Origin: Halieaceae bacterium
GTDB taxonomy: Bacteria; Pseudomonadota; Gammaproteobacteria; Pseudomonadales; Halieaceae
DNA: 33,353 nt
NCBI GenBank assembly: GCA_028282105.1
Contig: JANQIO010000226.1
Location: forward strand, 1 to 33,353
Direction of reading: 5' to 3'
This document shows, one piece after another, positions 22,205 through 30,388 of this stretch. Made by a program: the position numbers and the translations under genes. Each line of letters opens with the position of its first letter. Position 1 is the stretch's first letter. The notes beneath the pieces were generated by a model. That model did not search any database, was not told the DNA's origin, and worked only from the letters and a program-made list of their open reading frames with translations.

Positions 22205-23158
22205 ATGGCTGAACAAACCCTTACCGTTGCTCTGGCCCAGCTGGCCCCGGTCTGGCTGGACCGGGAGGCCACCCTGGCCAAAGTGCTCAGTGCCATCGAC
22301 GAAGCCGCTGCCGAGGGTGCGGAGCTGGTGTGTTTTGGCGAGAGCCTGGTACCCGGCTACCCCTTCTGGCTGGAGCGCACCGGCGGCGCCGAGTTCGACT
22401 CGCCCACCCAAAAGACTCTGCATGCGCGCTACCTCGAGCAGGCCGTGTGCATTGAGGAGGGGCATCTGCAGCCGGTCTGCAAGCGCGCCCGTGAGCGGCG
22501 CATTACGGTGATCCTCGGTACGGCGGAGCGCGCGGCGGACCGAGGCGGGCACAGCATTTACTGCGCGCTGGTCTACATCGCTGCGGACGGCACCATCCGT
22601 CACGTTCATCGCAAGCTGATGCCAACCTACGAGGAGCGGCTGTGTTGGGCGCCCGGTGACGGCCACGGCCTGCAGGTGCACCGCTGCGGACCCTTCACCG
22701 TGGGGGCATTGAATTGCTGGGAGAACTGGATGCCGTTGCCGCGGGCCGCATTGTACGGCCAGGGTGAGAACCTGCACGTGGCGATCTGGCCGGGCTCCGA
22801 TCGCAATACGGTGGATATCACGCGCTTCCTGGCGCGGGAAGGGCGCTCCTATGTGCTCTCCGTCTCGGGCCTCATGCGCCCCGGCGACGTGCCGCCAGAT
22901 TTGCCGTCTCGCGAAGCGATTGTGGCCGGCGGCGAGGCGTTTTTCGCCAATGGCGGCTCCTGTATCGCCGGCCCCGACGCCGAGTGGCTGTTGGAGCCAC
23001 AGGTGGACCGCGAAGGGGTGTTTGTCGCCACCCTGGACTACAGCCGGGTGCTGGAAGAGCGGCAGAACTTCGATCCCGCCGGTCACTACTCGCGCCCGGA
23101 CGTGACCCGCCTGGAAGTCAACCGGGAACGGCAGGGTACGGTGAAGTTTTCGGACTAA
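22205..23158 (+). CDS. Nitrilase-superfamily hydrolase (branch 1 nitrilase-like)
   Basis: This enzyme breaks carbon-nitrogen bonds with a Glu-Lys-Cys triad: Glu46 in CFGESLVPGYP, Lys137 in HRKLMPTYEE, and Cys171 in LNCWENWMPLPR. CWEN after the Cys and MPLPRAALYGQG mark the true nitrilase branch, which turns nitriles into acids, rather than beta-ureidopropionase or amidase branches. The length (317) fits. It starts 2 bp after the purine permease stop, so the two are very probably cotranscribed, though a link between nitriles and purines is not obvious; a purine-derived cyano compound or chance placement are both possible. It is convergent with dgkA. Confidence 0.88.
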   Translation: MAEQTLTVALAQLAPVWLDREATLAKVLSAIDEAAAEGAELVCFGESLVPGYPFWLERTGGAEFDSPTQKTLHARYLEQAVCIEEGHLQPVCKRARERRITVILGTAERAADRGGHSIYCALVYIAADGTIRHVHRKLMPTYEERLCWAPGDGHGLQVHRCGPFTVGALNCWENWMPLPRAALYGQGENLHVAIWPGSDRNTVDITRFLAREGRSYVLSVSGLMRPGDVPPDLPSREAIVAGGEAFFANGGSCIAGPDAEWLLEPQVDREGVFVATLDYSRVLEERQNFDPAGHYSRPDVTRLEVNRERQGTVKFSD

Positions 23159-23176
23159 AGATGGGGTCAGAAAAAG

Positions 23177-23569
23177 CTAAACAAACAGCCCGTCGCTGCC
23201 GTAGAAAAAGCGATAGATGCTGCTGATCCAGATGATGCCGGCGATCATCAGCGACAGGAACACCGCCGAAGAACCGAGATCCTTGGCCTGGCCCGCCAGC
23301 GGGTGGTGCTCCACGCCAATGCGGTCCACCACCGATTCCAGTGCCGTGTTGATGATTTCCGCCAGCAGCACCAGCCCCACGCTCAGTAGCAACAGCAGTG
23401 AGTGGGTGTGGTCTTCACCAATGATGAATGCCAGTGGCGTCATGATTACCGCCAGCCGGACCTCGTGCCGAAACGCCTCTTCGTACTTCCAGGCAGACTG
23501 GAAGCCCCACCAGGAGTAGCGGGTCGAGTCCACCAGTTTCTTGAAGCCGGTGGAACCGGGTTTGGACAT
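23177..23569 (-). CDS. dgkA: Diacylglycerol kinase, integral membrane type
   Basis: DgkA phosphorylates diacylglycerol from membrane-derived glucan or LPS modification back to phosphatidic acid. The product of about 130 residues has three membrane helices and the signature ALESVVDRIG ... LAGQAKDLGSSAVFL, plus the N-terminal amphipathic WWGFQSAWKYEEAFRHE. Two adjacent ATGs (23572 and 23569) could start it; the choice shifts the product by one residue. The upstream membrane-protein stop (TGA) overlaps these ATGs, so translation is coupled. It is the last gene of a LOG - membrane protein - dgkA operon and faces the nitrilase gene. Confidence 0.93.
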   Translation of the reverse strand: MSKPGSTGFKKLVDSTRYSWWGFQSAWKYEEAFRHEVRLAVIMTPLAFIIGEDHTHSLLLLLSVGLVLLAEIINTALESVVDRIGVEHHPLAGQAKDLGSSAVFLSLMIAGIIWISSIYRFFYGSDGLFV

Positions 23570-24051
23570 CATGCCTGCGCACCTTTGTCGTTGGACGGGA
23601 GCTGAGCGATTACGCCCGGGTTGCTGTCGTTGTCACTGCGGGCCCGGGCTATGCCAATCAGGCCAAGGCCTAGCATACCGTACAGCAGGTAGTCAGAGCG
23701 AAGCTGGATATTGATGTTCAGGTCCTCGGGATCGATGCTCATGGCCACCTGGGCCAGCACCTGCCAGAGGACGTCTATGATCGGGTAGGCCATCAGCAGG
23801 CCGCCGGCCTTCGACAGGTCGGCGGGTTTCTCCGGCGCCCCGATGTAGCGCGCCAGCAGCAGGACAGCGAAAGCCAGGTAGGCGTTTTTCAGCCACTGCA
23901 GGGCAGCCACCGTTTGCAGTTGCACGGCGGTCGCTGCCAGGCTTTCCTCCACATGATCCAGCGTGGCGCGGTAGTCCTCGACATCCATCAGGCTCACCAC
24001 CGGATAGGCCAGCAGGCCCAGTGCGTAGATCGCGAGCGCGGTGCGGATCAT
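23569..24051 (-). CDS. Membrane protein of unknown function in the LOG-dgkA operon
   Basis: The 160-residue product has about four hydrophobic segments: residues 2-20 (IRTALAIYALGLLAYPVVSL), about 48-68 (ALQWLKNAYLAFAVLLLARY), about 80-100 (GGLLMAYPIIDVLWQVLAQV) and about 122-138 (LLYGMLGLGLIGIA), then a polar tail. I do not recognise the family. Both ends overlap neighbours: its ATG overlaps the LOG stop (ATGA) and its stop overlaps the dgkA start, so the three genes are made as one unit. The start at 24051 is chosen for that overlap; the longer frame upstream lies inside the LOG gene. Confidence 0.75.
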   Translation of the reverse strand: MIRTALAIYALGLLAYPVVSLMDVEDYRATLDHVEESLAATAVQLQTVAALQWLKNAYLAFAVLLLARYIGAPEKPADLSKAGGLLMAYPIIDVLWQVLAQVAMSIDPEDLNINIQLRSDYLLYGMLGLGLIGIARARSDNDSNPGVIAQLPSNDKGAQA

Positions 24052-24629
24052 CCCTGGTCCATCCATTTGTCGATACTGACCGCCTCGTGCTCCATCACCC
24101 GGGCGAGGATGGCTTCCGGGCTGTCGCCACACAGCAGTTGTGCGCGGTGTTCCTCGCGCAGGAATCGGTGCGCCACCATGTGGTCGAGCAGTGCGAACAG
24201 CGGATCGAAGAAGCCCTCTACATTGAGCACACCGCAGGCCTTGCTGTGGAAGCCCAGCTGGCTCCAGGTCAGCACCTCAATGATCTCTTCCAGGGTGCCG
24301 ATGCCACCGGGCAGGGCGATAAAACTGTCGGACAGGTGCGCCATCTTCATTTTGCGCTCGTGCATGGAACCCACGGTGTACAGCTCTGTCACGCCGCCGT
24401 GGCCCACTTCCTTGTCGAGGATGTCCTTGGGTATCACGCCGATGACTTCCCCGCCGGCCTGCAATGCCGCATCCGCCGCCGCACCCATTAGGCCAACGTG
24501 TCCGCCGCCGTACACCAGGCGATGGCCACCTTCGGCGATCAGGGTCCCCATGAGGCGGGCCGCTTCCATGTAGGCGGGGTGGTCGCCGGGGCTGGAACCG
24601 CAATAGATGCAGATGGAGCGTTGTGTCAT
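24048..24629 (-). CDS. LOG-family nucleoside-5'-monophosphate phosphoribohydrolase
   Basis: LOG proteins cut the base from (cytokinin-type) adenosine or other nucleoside monophosphates to give ribose-5-phosphate. The 193-residue product has the Rossmann start SICIYCGSSPG (5-15) and LVYGGGHVGLMG (38-49), MHERKMKM (89-96) with the conserved Arg, and the catalytic/phosphate motif PGGIGTLEE (107-115). Old names such as lysine decarboxylase do not apply. The start MTQRSICIY at 24629 is chosen by family match. It begins a coupled operon and is divergent from an SDR gene 73 bp away. With purine salvage genes near, it may add to nucleotide turnover, though LOG genes occur in many contexts. Confidence 0.92.
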   Translation of the reverse strand: MTQRSICIYCGSSPGDHPAYMEAARLMGTLIAEGGHRLVYGGGHVGLMGAAADAALQAGGEVIGVIPKDILDKEVGHGGVTELYTVGSMHERKMKMAHLSDSFIALPGGIGTLEEIIEVLTWSQLGFHSKACGVLNVEGFFDPLFALLDHMVAHRFLREEHRAQLLCGDSPEAILARVMEHEAVSIDKWMDQG

Positions 24630-24702
24630 ACCGGGTGCCTGCTGGAGGAAAGCGGAGATGGTATACGATAGTTTTTTCCAGGCAACCGGAAGGGCGAGGC
24701 CC

Positions 24703-25530
24703 ATGCACGATTGGAACGGTCAGGTAGCGGTGGTCACCGGTGCGGCCAGTGGCATCGGCGCGGGTCTGGCATTGCATGCCCTGGATTTGGGCATGGTGGT
24801 TTACGCCGCCGACCTGGACGGCGATGGGCTCAAGGCACTGGGGGATTCCGCCAAGCTGCACTGCAGCGCGCTGGATGTCAGCGACGCCGGGCAGGTGGAA
24901 TCGCTGGCCGCCAGGGTGTTCGCCGAGCAGGGCAGGGTCAACCTGCTGTTCAACAATGCCGGCGTTTTGCTGGACGGCAAGAGCTGGGAGCGACGCCCGG
25001 AAGACTGGCGCTGGCTGCTGGATGTGAATGTGATGGGCGTGGTGCACGGCATCCGCAGTTTTGTACCGCGGATGCTGGCGCAGGGGTCAGCTGGCCGGGT
25101 CATCAATACCTCTTCCATCGGAGGATTGCTGGGCGGCTGGCCCTATATGGCGCCCTACCAGGGCAGTAAACACATGGTCACGGCGATCACCGAAACCCTG
25201 CACCAGGAACTGTTGCTGGAAACCGCGGAGATCGGCGCTGCTGTGTTGTGCCCCGGGGAGGTCGCCACCGGCATCTGGGCTTCGGAGCGGCACCGGTCGG
25301 CAGCAGAGCACAACCAGCTCGGCAGCGATGCCGAGCACGCCCTGCGCAATACCATGGTCGAGCGGGTCAATGCGGGGCAATCGCCGCGGGACTTCGCCGT
25401 AGATGTCTTCGCCGGGCTGGCGGCAGGGCGCTTCTGGTTGACCCCGGATACGGGCCTGGCCGAGGGCCTGCGCGGCCGCACCGAAGGCATCCTCGCGGGT
25501 GCGCCACCGGCTCCCGCCTTCTCGGAATAA
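24703..25530 (+). CDS. SDR-family oxidoreductase
   Basis: This classical short-chain dehydrogenase has an intact site: TGAASGIG (12-19) for the cofactor, NNAG (84-87), Ser137 or Ser138 in NTSSIGG, and Tyr152-Gln-Gly-Ser-Lys156. The Asp of AADLDGDG after strand 2 favours NAD(H) over NADP(H). The 275 residues are slightly longer than the classical 250, with a C-terminal tail. The frame is open upstream, but MHDWNGQVAVVTG at 24703 is the family-like start, with GGAAGGGCGAGG before it. Substrate unknown; the closest general description is an alcohol or steroid-type dehydrogenase. It is divergent from the LOG gene. Confidence 0.9.
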   Translation: MHDWNGQVAVVTGAASGIGAGLALHALDLGMVVYAADLDGDGLKALGDSAKLHCSALDVSDAGQVESLAARVFAEQGRVNLLFNNAGVLLDGKSWERRPEDWRWLLDVNVMGVVHGIRSFVPRMLAQGSAGRVINTSSIGGLLGGWPYMAPYQGSKHMVTAITETLHQELLLETAEIGAAVLCPGEVATGIWASERHRSAAEHNQLGSDAEHALRNTMVERVNAGQSPRDFAVDVFAGLAAGRFWLTPDTGLAEGLRGRTEGILAGAPPAPAFSE

Positions 25531-25535
25531 ATGCA

Positions 25536-25577
25536 TCCGGCGAGGAGCGTCCGGCGAGGAGCGTCCCGCCAGGAGCG
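25536..25577. repeat. Three tandem 14-bp repeats
   Basis: TCCGGCGAGGAGCG occurs at 25536-25549 and 25550-25563, and TCCCGCCAGGAGCG at 25564-25577 (two bases changed), with a partial fourth start. They fill the gap between the SDR stop and the convergent arsR stop. Confidence 0.88.
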
Positions 25578-25595
25578 TCGGGAGAGCGCCTGCCC

Positions 25596-25955
25596 CTAAG
25601 ACGCGAGCTTCTGCCGCAGACCCAGCGACTGCATGCGCTGCTGGTCTTCATCGCACAGGGGCTGCTCCGCCAGCGCCGCGGCGGTGGCATCGACAATACC
25701 CCGCAGCGCTTCCGGCATGACCGGTCGCAGGCTGTAGTAGGTCCAGTTGGCGTCACGCCGTGCGTGCAGCAGGCCGGCGGCTTTCAGGGCGCCGAAGGCC
25801 TTGGAGGCAGCGGGCTGGGAAATCTCCAGCGCAGCCACCGCTTCGCAAACACAGACATCGCGATTGCGTAGCAACAGGTTCAGACACCGTAGCCGGGTGT
25901 CATTGGAGAGCGCTGAGTAAACGCTCGCCAGGGAGGTATCCTCGCCAAAAGTCAT
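25596..25955 (-). CDS. arsR: ArsR-family arsenite-responsive repressor
   Basis: This winged-helix metalloregulator of 119 residues releases DNA on binding As(III). The family shape is clear: LSNDTRLRCLNLLLRNRDVCVCEAVAALEISQPAASKAFGALKAAGL, with the Cys35-Val-Cys37 pair before the recognition helix as in As(III)-sensing ArsR, and the wing RRDANWTYYSL. It is divergent from an ACR3 arsenite pump with 102 bp between the starts, holding a dyad. The gene pair is the simplest arsenic-defence unit; arsC and arsH are not present in the window. Confidence 0.93.
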   Translation of the reverse strand: MTFGEDTSLASVYSALSNDTRLRCLNLLLRNRDVCVCEAVAALEISQPAASKAFGALKAAGLLHARRDANWTYYSLRPVMPEALRGIVDATAAALAEQPLCDEDQQRMQSLGLRQKLAS

Positions 25956-25962
25956 AAGCCTT

Positions 25963-26007
25963 CATTCCGTTTCTAGAATATGCCACTATTGGAATGTACA
26001 ATCATTC
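25963..26007. promoter_or_regulatory. Predicted ArsR operator region
   Basis: CATTCC (25963-25968) pairs with GGAATG (25991-25996), and the same GAATG (25992-25996) also pairs with CATTC (26003-26007) across TACAAT. The TACAAT (25997-26002) matches a -10 box at five of six positions. A repressor bound to these half-sites would cover that promoter. No good -35 was found. Confidence 0.55.
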
Positions 26008-26057
26008 TTCTGGACGGTGCGAGTGTAAAGTACCGCTTACAAGGGACTACCTTACCT

Positions 26058-27080
26058 ATGGGACTGTTTGAACGCTACCTCTCGGTGTGGGTCGGCTTGT
26101 GCATCGCCGCGGGCGTAGTGCTCGGCAACCTGTTCCCGCCCCTGTTCCAGGCCATTGCCGCGCTGGAATTTGCCCACGTCAACCTGGTGGTGGCGGTGCT
26201 CATCTGGGTGATGATTTACCCGATGATGGTGCAGGTAGACTTTGCCGCCATTGGCGATATCGGCAGCAAGCCCCGGGGTCTGGTACTGACGCTGGTGGTC
26301 AACTGGCTGATCAAGCCGTTCACCATGGCGGCCCTGGGCTGGCTGTTCTTCCGCGTGGTGTTCGTCGATCTGGTGGATCCTCAAAGCGCCAATGAGTACA
26401 TCGCCGGCATGATCCTGCTGGGGGTGGCCCCCTGTACTGCGATGGTGTTCGTATGGAGCCAGCTCACCGAGGGTGACGCCAATTACACGCTGGTGCAGGT
26501 CTCTGTTAACGACATCATCATGGTGTTTGCTTTCGCGCCGATTGCCGCCTTCCTGCTGGGCGTGAGCGATATCGCGGTGCCCTGGCAGACACTGCTGCTA
26601 TCGGTGGTGCTCTACGTGCTGCTGCCCTTGGTGGCGGGGGCGCTGACCCGCCGGCGGCTGGAGCGCGACAGCAAGGACCACCACGAACTGGCGGACTTCC
26701 TGGCGGCGGTAAAGCCCTGGTCGGTGGTGGGCCTGCTGGCGACGGTGGTGCTGCTGTTTGGCTTCCAGGCGGAGAAGATCATCAGCCAGCCGTTGGTGAT
26801 TGGTCTGATCGCGGTGCCGCTGCTGATCCAGACCTATGGCATTTTTGCGCTGGCTTACGGCGCTGCACAGGCACTGCGGCTGCCACACCGCATTGCCGCA
26901 CCGGCCTGTATGATTGGCACCAGTAATTTCTTTGAGTTGGCGGTGGCGGTTGCCATTTCCCTGTTCGGGCTCAACTCCGGTGCGGCGTTGGCTACTGTGG
27001 TCGGTGTGCTGGTGGAAGTGCCGGTAATGCTGTCGCTGGTGTACCTCGCCAACCGCACCCGGCACTGGTTTCCGGCCTAG
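26058..27080 (+). CDS. acr3: ACR3-family arsenite efflux pump
   Basis: This inner-membrane carrier expels arsenite. The 340-residue product starts [15 protein letters not shown], a family opening, and has ten hydrophobic helices. The conserved Cys of the As(III) path is Cys126 in [16 protein letters not shown], and the block [11 protein letters not shown] (52-62) also fits. The frame is open 26 codons further upstream, but the family start is at 26058; AAGGGA lies somewhat far upstream, so initiation may be weak. It is divergent from arsR. Its TAG stop overlaps the stop of the M20 gene on the other strand, sharing CTAG (27077-27080). Confidence 0.94.
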   Translation: MGLFERYLSVWVGLCIAAGVVLGNLFPPLFQAIAALEFAHVNLVVAVLIWVMIYPMMVQVDFAAIGDIGSKPRGLVLTLVVNWLIKPFTMAALGWLFFRVVFVDLVDPQSANEYIAGMILLGVAPCTAMVFVWSQLTEGDANYTLVQVSVNDIIMVFAFAPIAAFLLGVSDIAVPWQTLLLSVVLYVLLPLVAGALTRRRLERDSKDHHELADFLAAVKPWSVVGLLATVVLLFGFQAEKIISQPLVIGLIAVPLLIQTYGIFALAYGAAQALRLPHRIAAPACMIGTSNFFELAVAVAISLFGLNSGAALATVVGVLVEVPVMLSLVYLANRTRHWFPA

Positions 27081-28618
27081 CTCTTCGGCATCAGCGCCAT
27101 CGCCGAGATGACGGACGCTTCGACGCCGGCGCGGATGCTCGGTTCCGGCTCGATCTTGAAGAAGGGCGAATGGTGCCCGGGTGCGCTGTCGAGTTCCGCG
27201 GCTGGTGTGCCGCCAACGCTGAAGTAAACGCCTTTTACTCCGAGGCCTTCTTCGACAAAGTAGGCGAAGTCTTCCGCGCCCATGCCTTCCGCCGGTTTGC
27301 TGAACAGCACATCGCTACCCATCTGCGCGCGGATTGCCTCTTCCACCAGCATGGCCGTTGCCGTGTCGTTGATGGTCGGCGGCGTGGTTTCCACCGGCGA
27401 ACGAACGACCTCCGGCATCAGCTCATCGGGCAGGCCGAAAGACCGCGCCACGCCCTCCGTCACGCGGTCGATGCCGTCCAGCAGCTGCATGCGAATTTCC
27501 GGGTTATTGGAGCGCACGGTTAGCTGCAGGTGCACACGGTCACTGATGATGTTGTGCTTGAAACCGCCGTTGAAAGCGCCCACGGTGATGACGCCGGACT
27601 CCAGCGGTGGAATGGTGCGACTCACCACCGACTGCAGTGTGACGACGATCTGCGAGGCAACCAGCACCGGATCGATGCCCTTGTGAGGTGAGGCGCCGTG
27701 GGTGCCAATCCCGCGCACGTAGATATCCACCGAATCCGAACTGGAGGCCACGATGTCCTTGGGCACCTCGATCTTGCCGGAGGGATAGTCCGCCGCCACG
27801 TGGAATGCCAGGGCGTAATCGGGTTTCGGGAAGTACTCATACAGGCCTGCCTCGAGCATGGCGCGGGCGCCGGAAATCCGCTCCTCCGCCGGCTGGCCAA
27901 TCAGCACCAGGGTGCCGGACCACTCATCCCGCCGCTCTGCCATTTGCCGCGCGGTGCCCACCAGGGAAGTGATGTGCACGTCGTGGCCACAGGCGTGCAT
28001 TACCGGGTATTCCTTGCCGCTGGCATCCACCTGGGTCGCCGTCGAGGCGTACGCCAGGCCACTGTCTTCCTTGACGGGTAGCCCGTCCATGTCGGCGCGG
28101 ATCATTACTGTGGGGCCTTCGCCGTTTTCGAGTACGGCCACCACGCCAGTACCGCCCACGCCTTCGGTGACGTCATAGCCCAGGGCGAGAATCTCCGCGG
28201 CCAGGCGCTTTGAGGTTTCAAACTCGAAGTTGGACAGCTCCGGGTTCTGGTGGAAGTGCACAAATAGCGGGCCCAGGTTTTCCCGATAGTCAGCGGCAAT
28301 GGCTGAGTGCAGGTCGCTGCCTTCCCGGCTGCCCAGTTTGTCCTGGGCTTCCCCGAGCGTGTCCTGCACCGCGTCAGCGGCTTCGTCCAGTGCTTCCTTG
28401 ACGTTGCCAGACGCCTCATCAAAGGCTTCGTTGACGTTGCCTGAGGCTTCGTCCAGGGCGTCCTTGACGTCGCTGGAAGCGGCATCGAGCGCTTCACTGA
28501 TGGTCTCGGAGGCGTCCTCGAGGCGTTGCTCGACAGGCGCGCTGTCGTCCTGGCCGCCACAGGCGGTCAATAGCAGGCTGGCCATCAGGATCACGGCATA
28601 CGACGATAGTGTTTTCAC
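27077..28618 (-). CDS. M20D-family amidohydrolase lipoprotein on a repeat stalk
   Basis: This metal-dependent hydrolase of the M20D group (hippurate, IAA-amino acid or N-acyl amino acid hydrolases) has family motifs RADMDGLP (174-181), HACGHD (208-213, metal ligands), PAEE (243-246) and [11 protein letters not shown] near the end. The N-terminus is unusual: a lipoprotein signal ending in LLLTAC (Cys20), a short spacer, then about five 11-residue helical repeats (residues 36-90), then the enzyme domain from about 105. That should hold the enzyme away from the membrane. The start is GTG at 28618, with AAGGA 8 bp upstream; the longer frame upstream lacks such a site. Substrate unknown. Divergent from the membrane-protein gene at 28690. 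Confidence 0.9.
   Translation of the reverse strand: MKTLSSYAVILMASLLLTACGGQDDSAPVEQRLEDASETISEALDAASSDVKDALDEASGNVNEAFDEASGNVKEALDEAADAVQDTLGEAQDKLGSREGSDLHSAIAADYRENLGPLFVHFHQNPELSNFEFETSKRLAAEILALGYDVTEGVGGTGVVAVLENGEGPTVMIRADMDGLPVKEDSGLAYASTATQVDASGKEYPVMHACGHDVHITSLVGTARQMAERRDEWSGTLVLIGQPAEERISGARAMLEAGLYEYFPKPDYALAFHVAADYPSGKIEVPKDIVASSSDSVDIYVRGIGTHGASPHKGIDPVLVASQIVVTLQSVVSRTIPPLESGVITVGAFNGGFKHNIISDRVHLQLTVRSNNPEIRMQLLDGIDRVTEGVARSFGLPDELMPEVVRSPVETTPPTINDTATAMLVEEAIRAQMGSDVLFSKPAEGMGAEDFAYFVEEGLGVKGVYFSVGGTPAAELDSAPGHHSPFFKIEPEPSIRAGVEASVISAMALMPKS
28349..28513 (-). repeat. 11-residue (33-bp) tandem repeats in the M20 stalk
   Basis: Five units encode [44 protein letters not shown] and [11 protein letters not shown]. 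Units three and four differ by two residues. A hendecad repeat like this predicts a long amphipathic or right-handed coiled-coil helix. Confidence 0.9.
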
Positions 28619-28689
28619 GGGGCTGTCCTTTTCGATAGATCGTCCGGAGTGTAACAAGCTGCCGGGCCGGCTTCACAGCACCGGGGCTT

Positions 28690-29289
28690 TTGACTACATT
28701 GTTTCGCACAACTTATCGCCACGGAACGCGTCCCCTGACTCAACACGAATACGTTTTTGTCACCATCTCCATTATTCTGGGCCTGGCCATCACTCGCCTG
28801 CTGGGCGAGATGGGCGGGCTGATTCGCGCCCACGACCGCATCAAGTTTCACTGGGCCACCGCCCTGTGGGCGAGCTGCATCATGGTGTTCACCCTGCAAA
28901 TGTGGTGGGTGGGCTGGGAGCTGCGCGACTACCCTGACTGGCGCTTCTTCGACTTTTTTGTGCTGGTGGCGTGTACGGTATTTATCTACGGCGCGGCGGA
29001 GCTGTCACTGCCGGTGGAGGACTACGACGTGGCCAGCGACCGGGAGCTGGACTTCCTGCGCCACAGCCAGTCCCTGGGGCGGGTGTCCGCCGGCTCCATG
29101 CTCGGCTATTTCCTGCTGGGCCCCTACGTCAATATCTGGATGCTGGGCAACGCCGCCCTGCCGTCAACCGTGGTGGCGGGTATCGGGGCCTCATTGATGG
29201 CGCTGCAGCTCGCAAAACCGGCCTGGTTTCAGCCGCTCACGCTGGTGTTCTCCGTCTACGCCGCCACGGTGTTGTACCTGACGGCCTGA
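28690..29289 (+). CDS. Membrane protein of unknown function
   Basis: The product (up to 199 residues) has about six hydrophobic segments, for example YVFVTISIILGLAITRLLG, TALWASCIMVFTLQMWWVG, FFVLVACTVFIYGAAEL, and two near the C-terminus. I do not recognise the family. There is no good ATG. TTG codons at 28690 and 28699 or CTG at 28735 (before TQHEYVFVTIS) are possible starts; the last would place the first helix at the very N-terminus, as many small membrane proteins have it. The ribosome site is not clear for any of them. It is divergent from the M20 gene and is followed by a likely intrinsic terminator. Confidence 0.7.
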   Translation: MTTLFRTTYRHGTRPLTQHEYVFVTISIILGLAITRLLGEMGGLIRAHDRIKFHWATALWASCIMVFTLQMWWVGWELRDYPDWRFFDFFVLVACTVFIYGAAELSLPVEDYDVASDRELDFLRHSQSLGRVSAGSMLGYFLLGPYVNIWMLGNAALPSTVVAGIGASLMALQLAKPAWFQPLTLVFSVYAATVLYLTA

Positions 29290-29376
29290 GGCCGCAGTTT
29301 TCCGGCTTACGATCACAGCGTCTTCGACTGGCGGCCCACGTCTGCTTAGTGGATTTGCTGATATCAGGAATTGGGG

Positions 29377-29401
29377 AGTTCGCCTGCTTGCGGACTTTTT
29401 T
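29377..29401 (+). terminator. Likely intrinsic terminator of the membrane-protein gene
   Basis: AGTTCGC (29377-29383) and GCGGACT (29390-29396) form a 7-bp stem with one G-T pair and a 6-base loop, ending in a run of six T (29396-29401). It lies 88 bp after the membrane-protein stop. Confidence 0.65.
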
Positions 29402-29417
29402 AGTATGGTTTCAATTC

Positions 29418-29443
29418 TGTCTGCTTCCGAATCGAAGCGGACA
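29418..29443. other. Inverted repeat before the FkbM-like gene
   Basis: TGTCTGCTTC (29418-29427) and GAAGCGGACA (29434-29443) pair over 10 bp with one G-T pair, around a 6-base loop. No T-run follows. It lies about 50 bp before the FkbM-like start, at the edge of the lower-GC stretch, and could be an operator, a leader hairpin or the trace of an inserted end. Confidence 0.45.
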
Positions 29444-29491
29444 CTGGGTATTCCAACAGTGTGACGATTCTGTACTTCGGGGTATTTTCTG

Positions 29492-30388
29492 TTGTCAAAA
29501 AGGAATGACTGGCTCTTAGACCACCGGCGGGACCTGTATTCTCAATCGGGAGAAGATGGAATTGTTGAGGCGATACTTGAGTTACTGCCAGAGCACGATA
29601 ACTGGTGCGTAGAGTTCGGTGCCTTGGATGGAAAGTACTTATCAAATAGCCGAAATCTAATTGATAACTGGGGCTACTCAGCGGTACTGATCGAGGCCGA
29701 GTATACCTTCTACCAGAAGCTTCAGACTACCTACGCATCTAACGATAAGGTAGTGGCTCTGCATCAGTTCGTTGGCTTCGGCGCGAACGACAACCTCGAC
29801 GTTATCCTGAGTAGTACACCTATTCCGTCGGATTTTGATCTTCTGTCTATCGATATCGACGGGAACGACTATCACGTCTGGCAGGCGTTTAGCCAGTACC
29901 GGCCTAAAGTGGTGATTATTGAATTCAACCCTACGATTCCCTCACATATTCCCTATATTCAGGATGCTGATCCGAAAGTGACCAAGGGCTCTGGGTTGCG
30001 TGCAATGGTTGATCTGGGTAATGCGAAGGGGTACTCACTTGTATGCGTAAACAACGTAAACGCGATTTTCGTTGATGCAAAGTACTTCGATTTGTTTGGC
30101 ATTGAGGACAATAGTCCGGAAGCACTGCGTAGTGATGAAAATCAAATCACTTATCTGATCGTGGGATACGACGGCGAGATAGAGCTGCTCGGTAACCAGA
30201 GGCTTCCCTGGCATAGGATGCAAATCCAACAGCAAAAAATACAGATGCTCCCCAGGTTTCTTCGTGCGTTCCCCGGAAACTACTCCTGGTTGCAACAACT
30301 CTACTTCGCAGCACTCTTGCTTGTGCGAAACCCCGGAGAGTTCAAGCAACAGTTTCGTACGCGGGTTTTGAAGTCCAATGAAAAGTGA
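29492..30388 (+). CDS. FkbM-like SAM-dependent methyltransferase, probably acquired
   Basis: The 298-residue product opens with YSQSGEDGIVEAILELLP (about residues 16-33), then a SAM-fold: CVEFGALDGKYLSN (about 39-52, the glycine-loop strand), AVLIEAE (64-70), and DFDLLSIDIDGND (113-125). This matches methyltransferases near the FkbM family that act on sugars or glycans; the fold is fairly sure, the substrate is not. The C-terminal third (from about 235) is basic and less typical. The start appears to be TTG at 29492, since a stop lies ten codons upstream and no ATG is available. The gene is visibly lower in GC (43-47 % in two 60-base rows counted, against 62-65 % in neighbouring rows), a sign of transfer. 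Confidence 0.75.
   Translation: MSKRNDWLLDHRRDLYSQSGEDGIVEAILELLPEHDNWCVEFGALDGKYLSNSRNLIDNWGYSAVLIEAEYTFYQKLQTTYASNDKVVALHQFVGFGANDNLDVILSSTPIPSDFDLLSIDIDGNDYHVWQAFSQYRPKVVIIEFNPTIPSHIPYIQDADPKVTKGSGLRAMVDLGNAKGYSLVCVNNVNAIFVDAKYFDLFGIEDNSPEALRSDENQITYLIVGYDGEIELLGNQRLPWHRMQIQQQKIQMLPRFLRAFPGNYSWLQQLYFAALLLVRNPGEFKQQFRTRVLKSNEK

Noticed and set aside
23159-23180. GGGGTCAGAAAAAGC-like sequence after the nitrilase gene, resembling REP/RAYT-linked repeats
   Set aside because: Only one copy without a partner inverted arm is visible here; too short to call a repeat element from this window alone.
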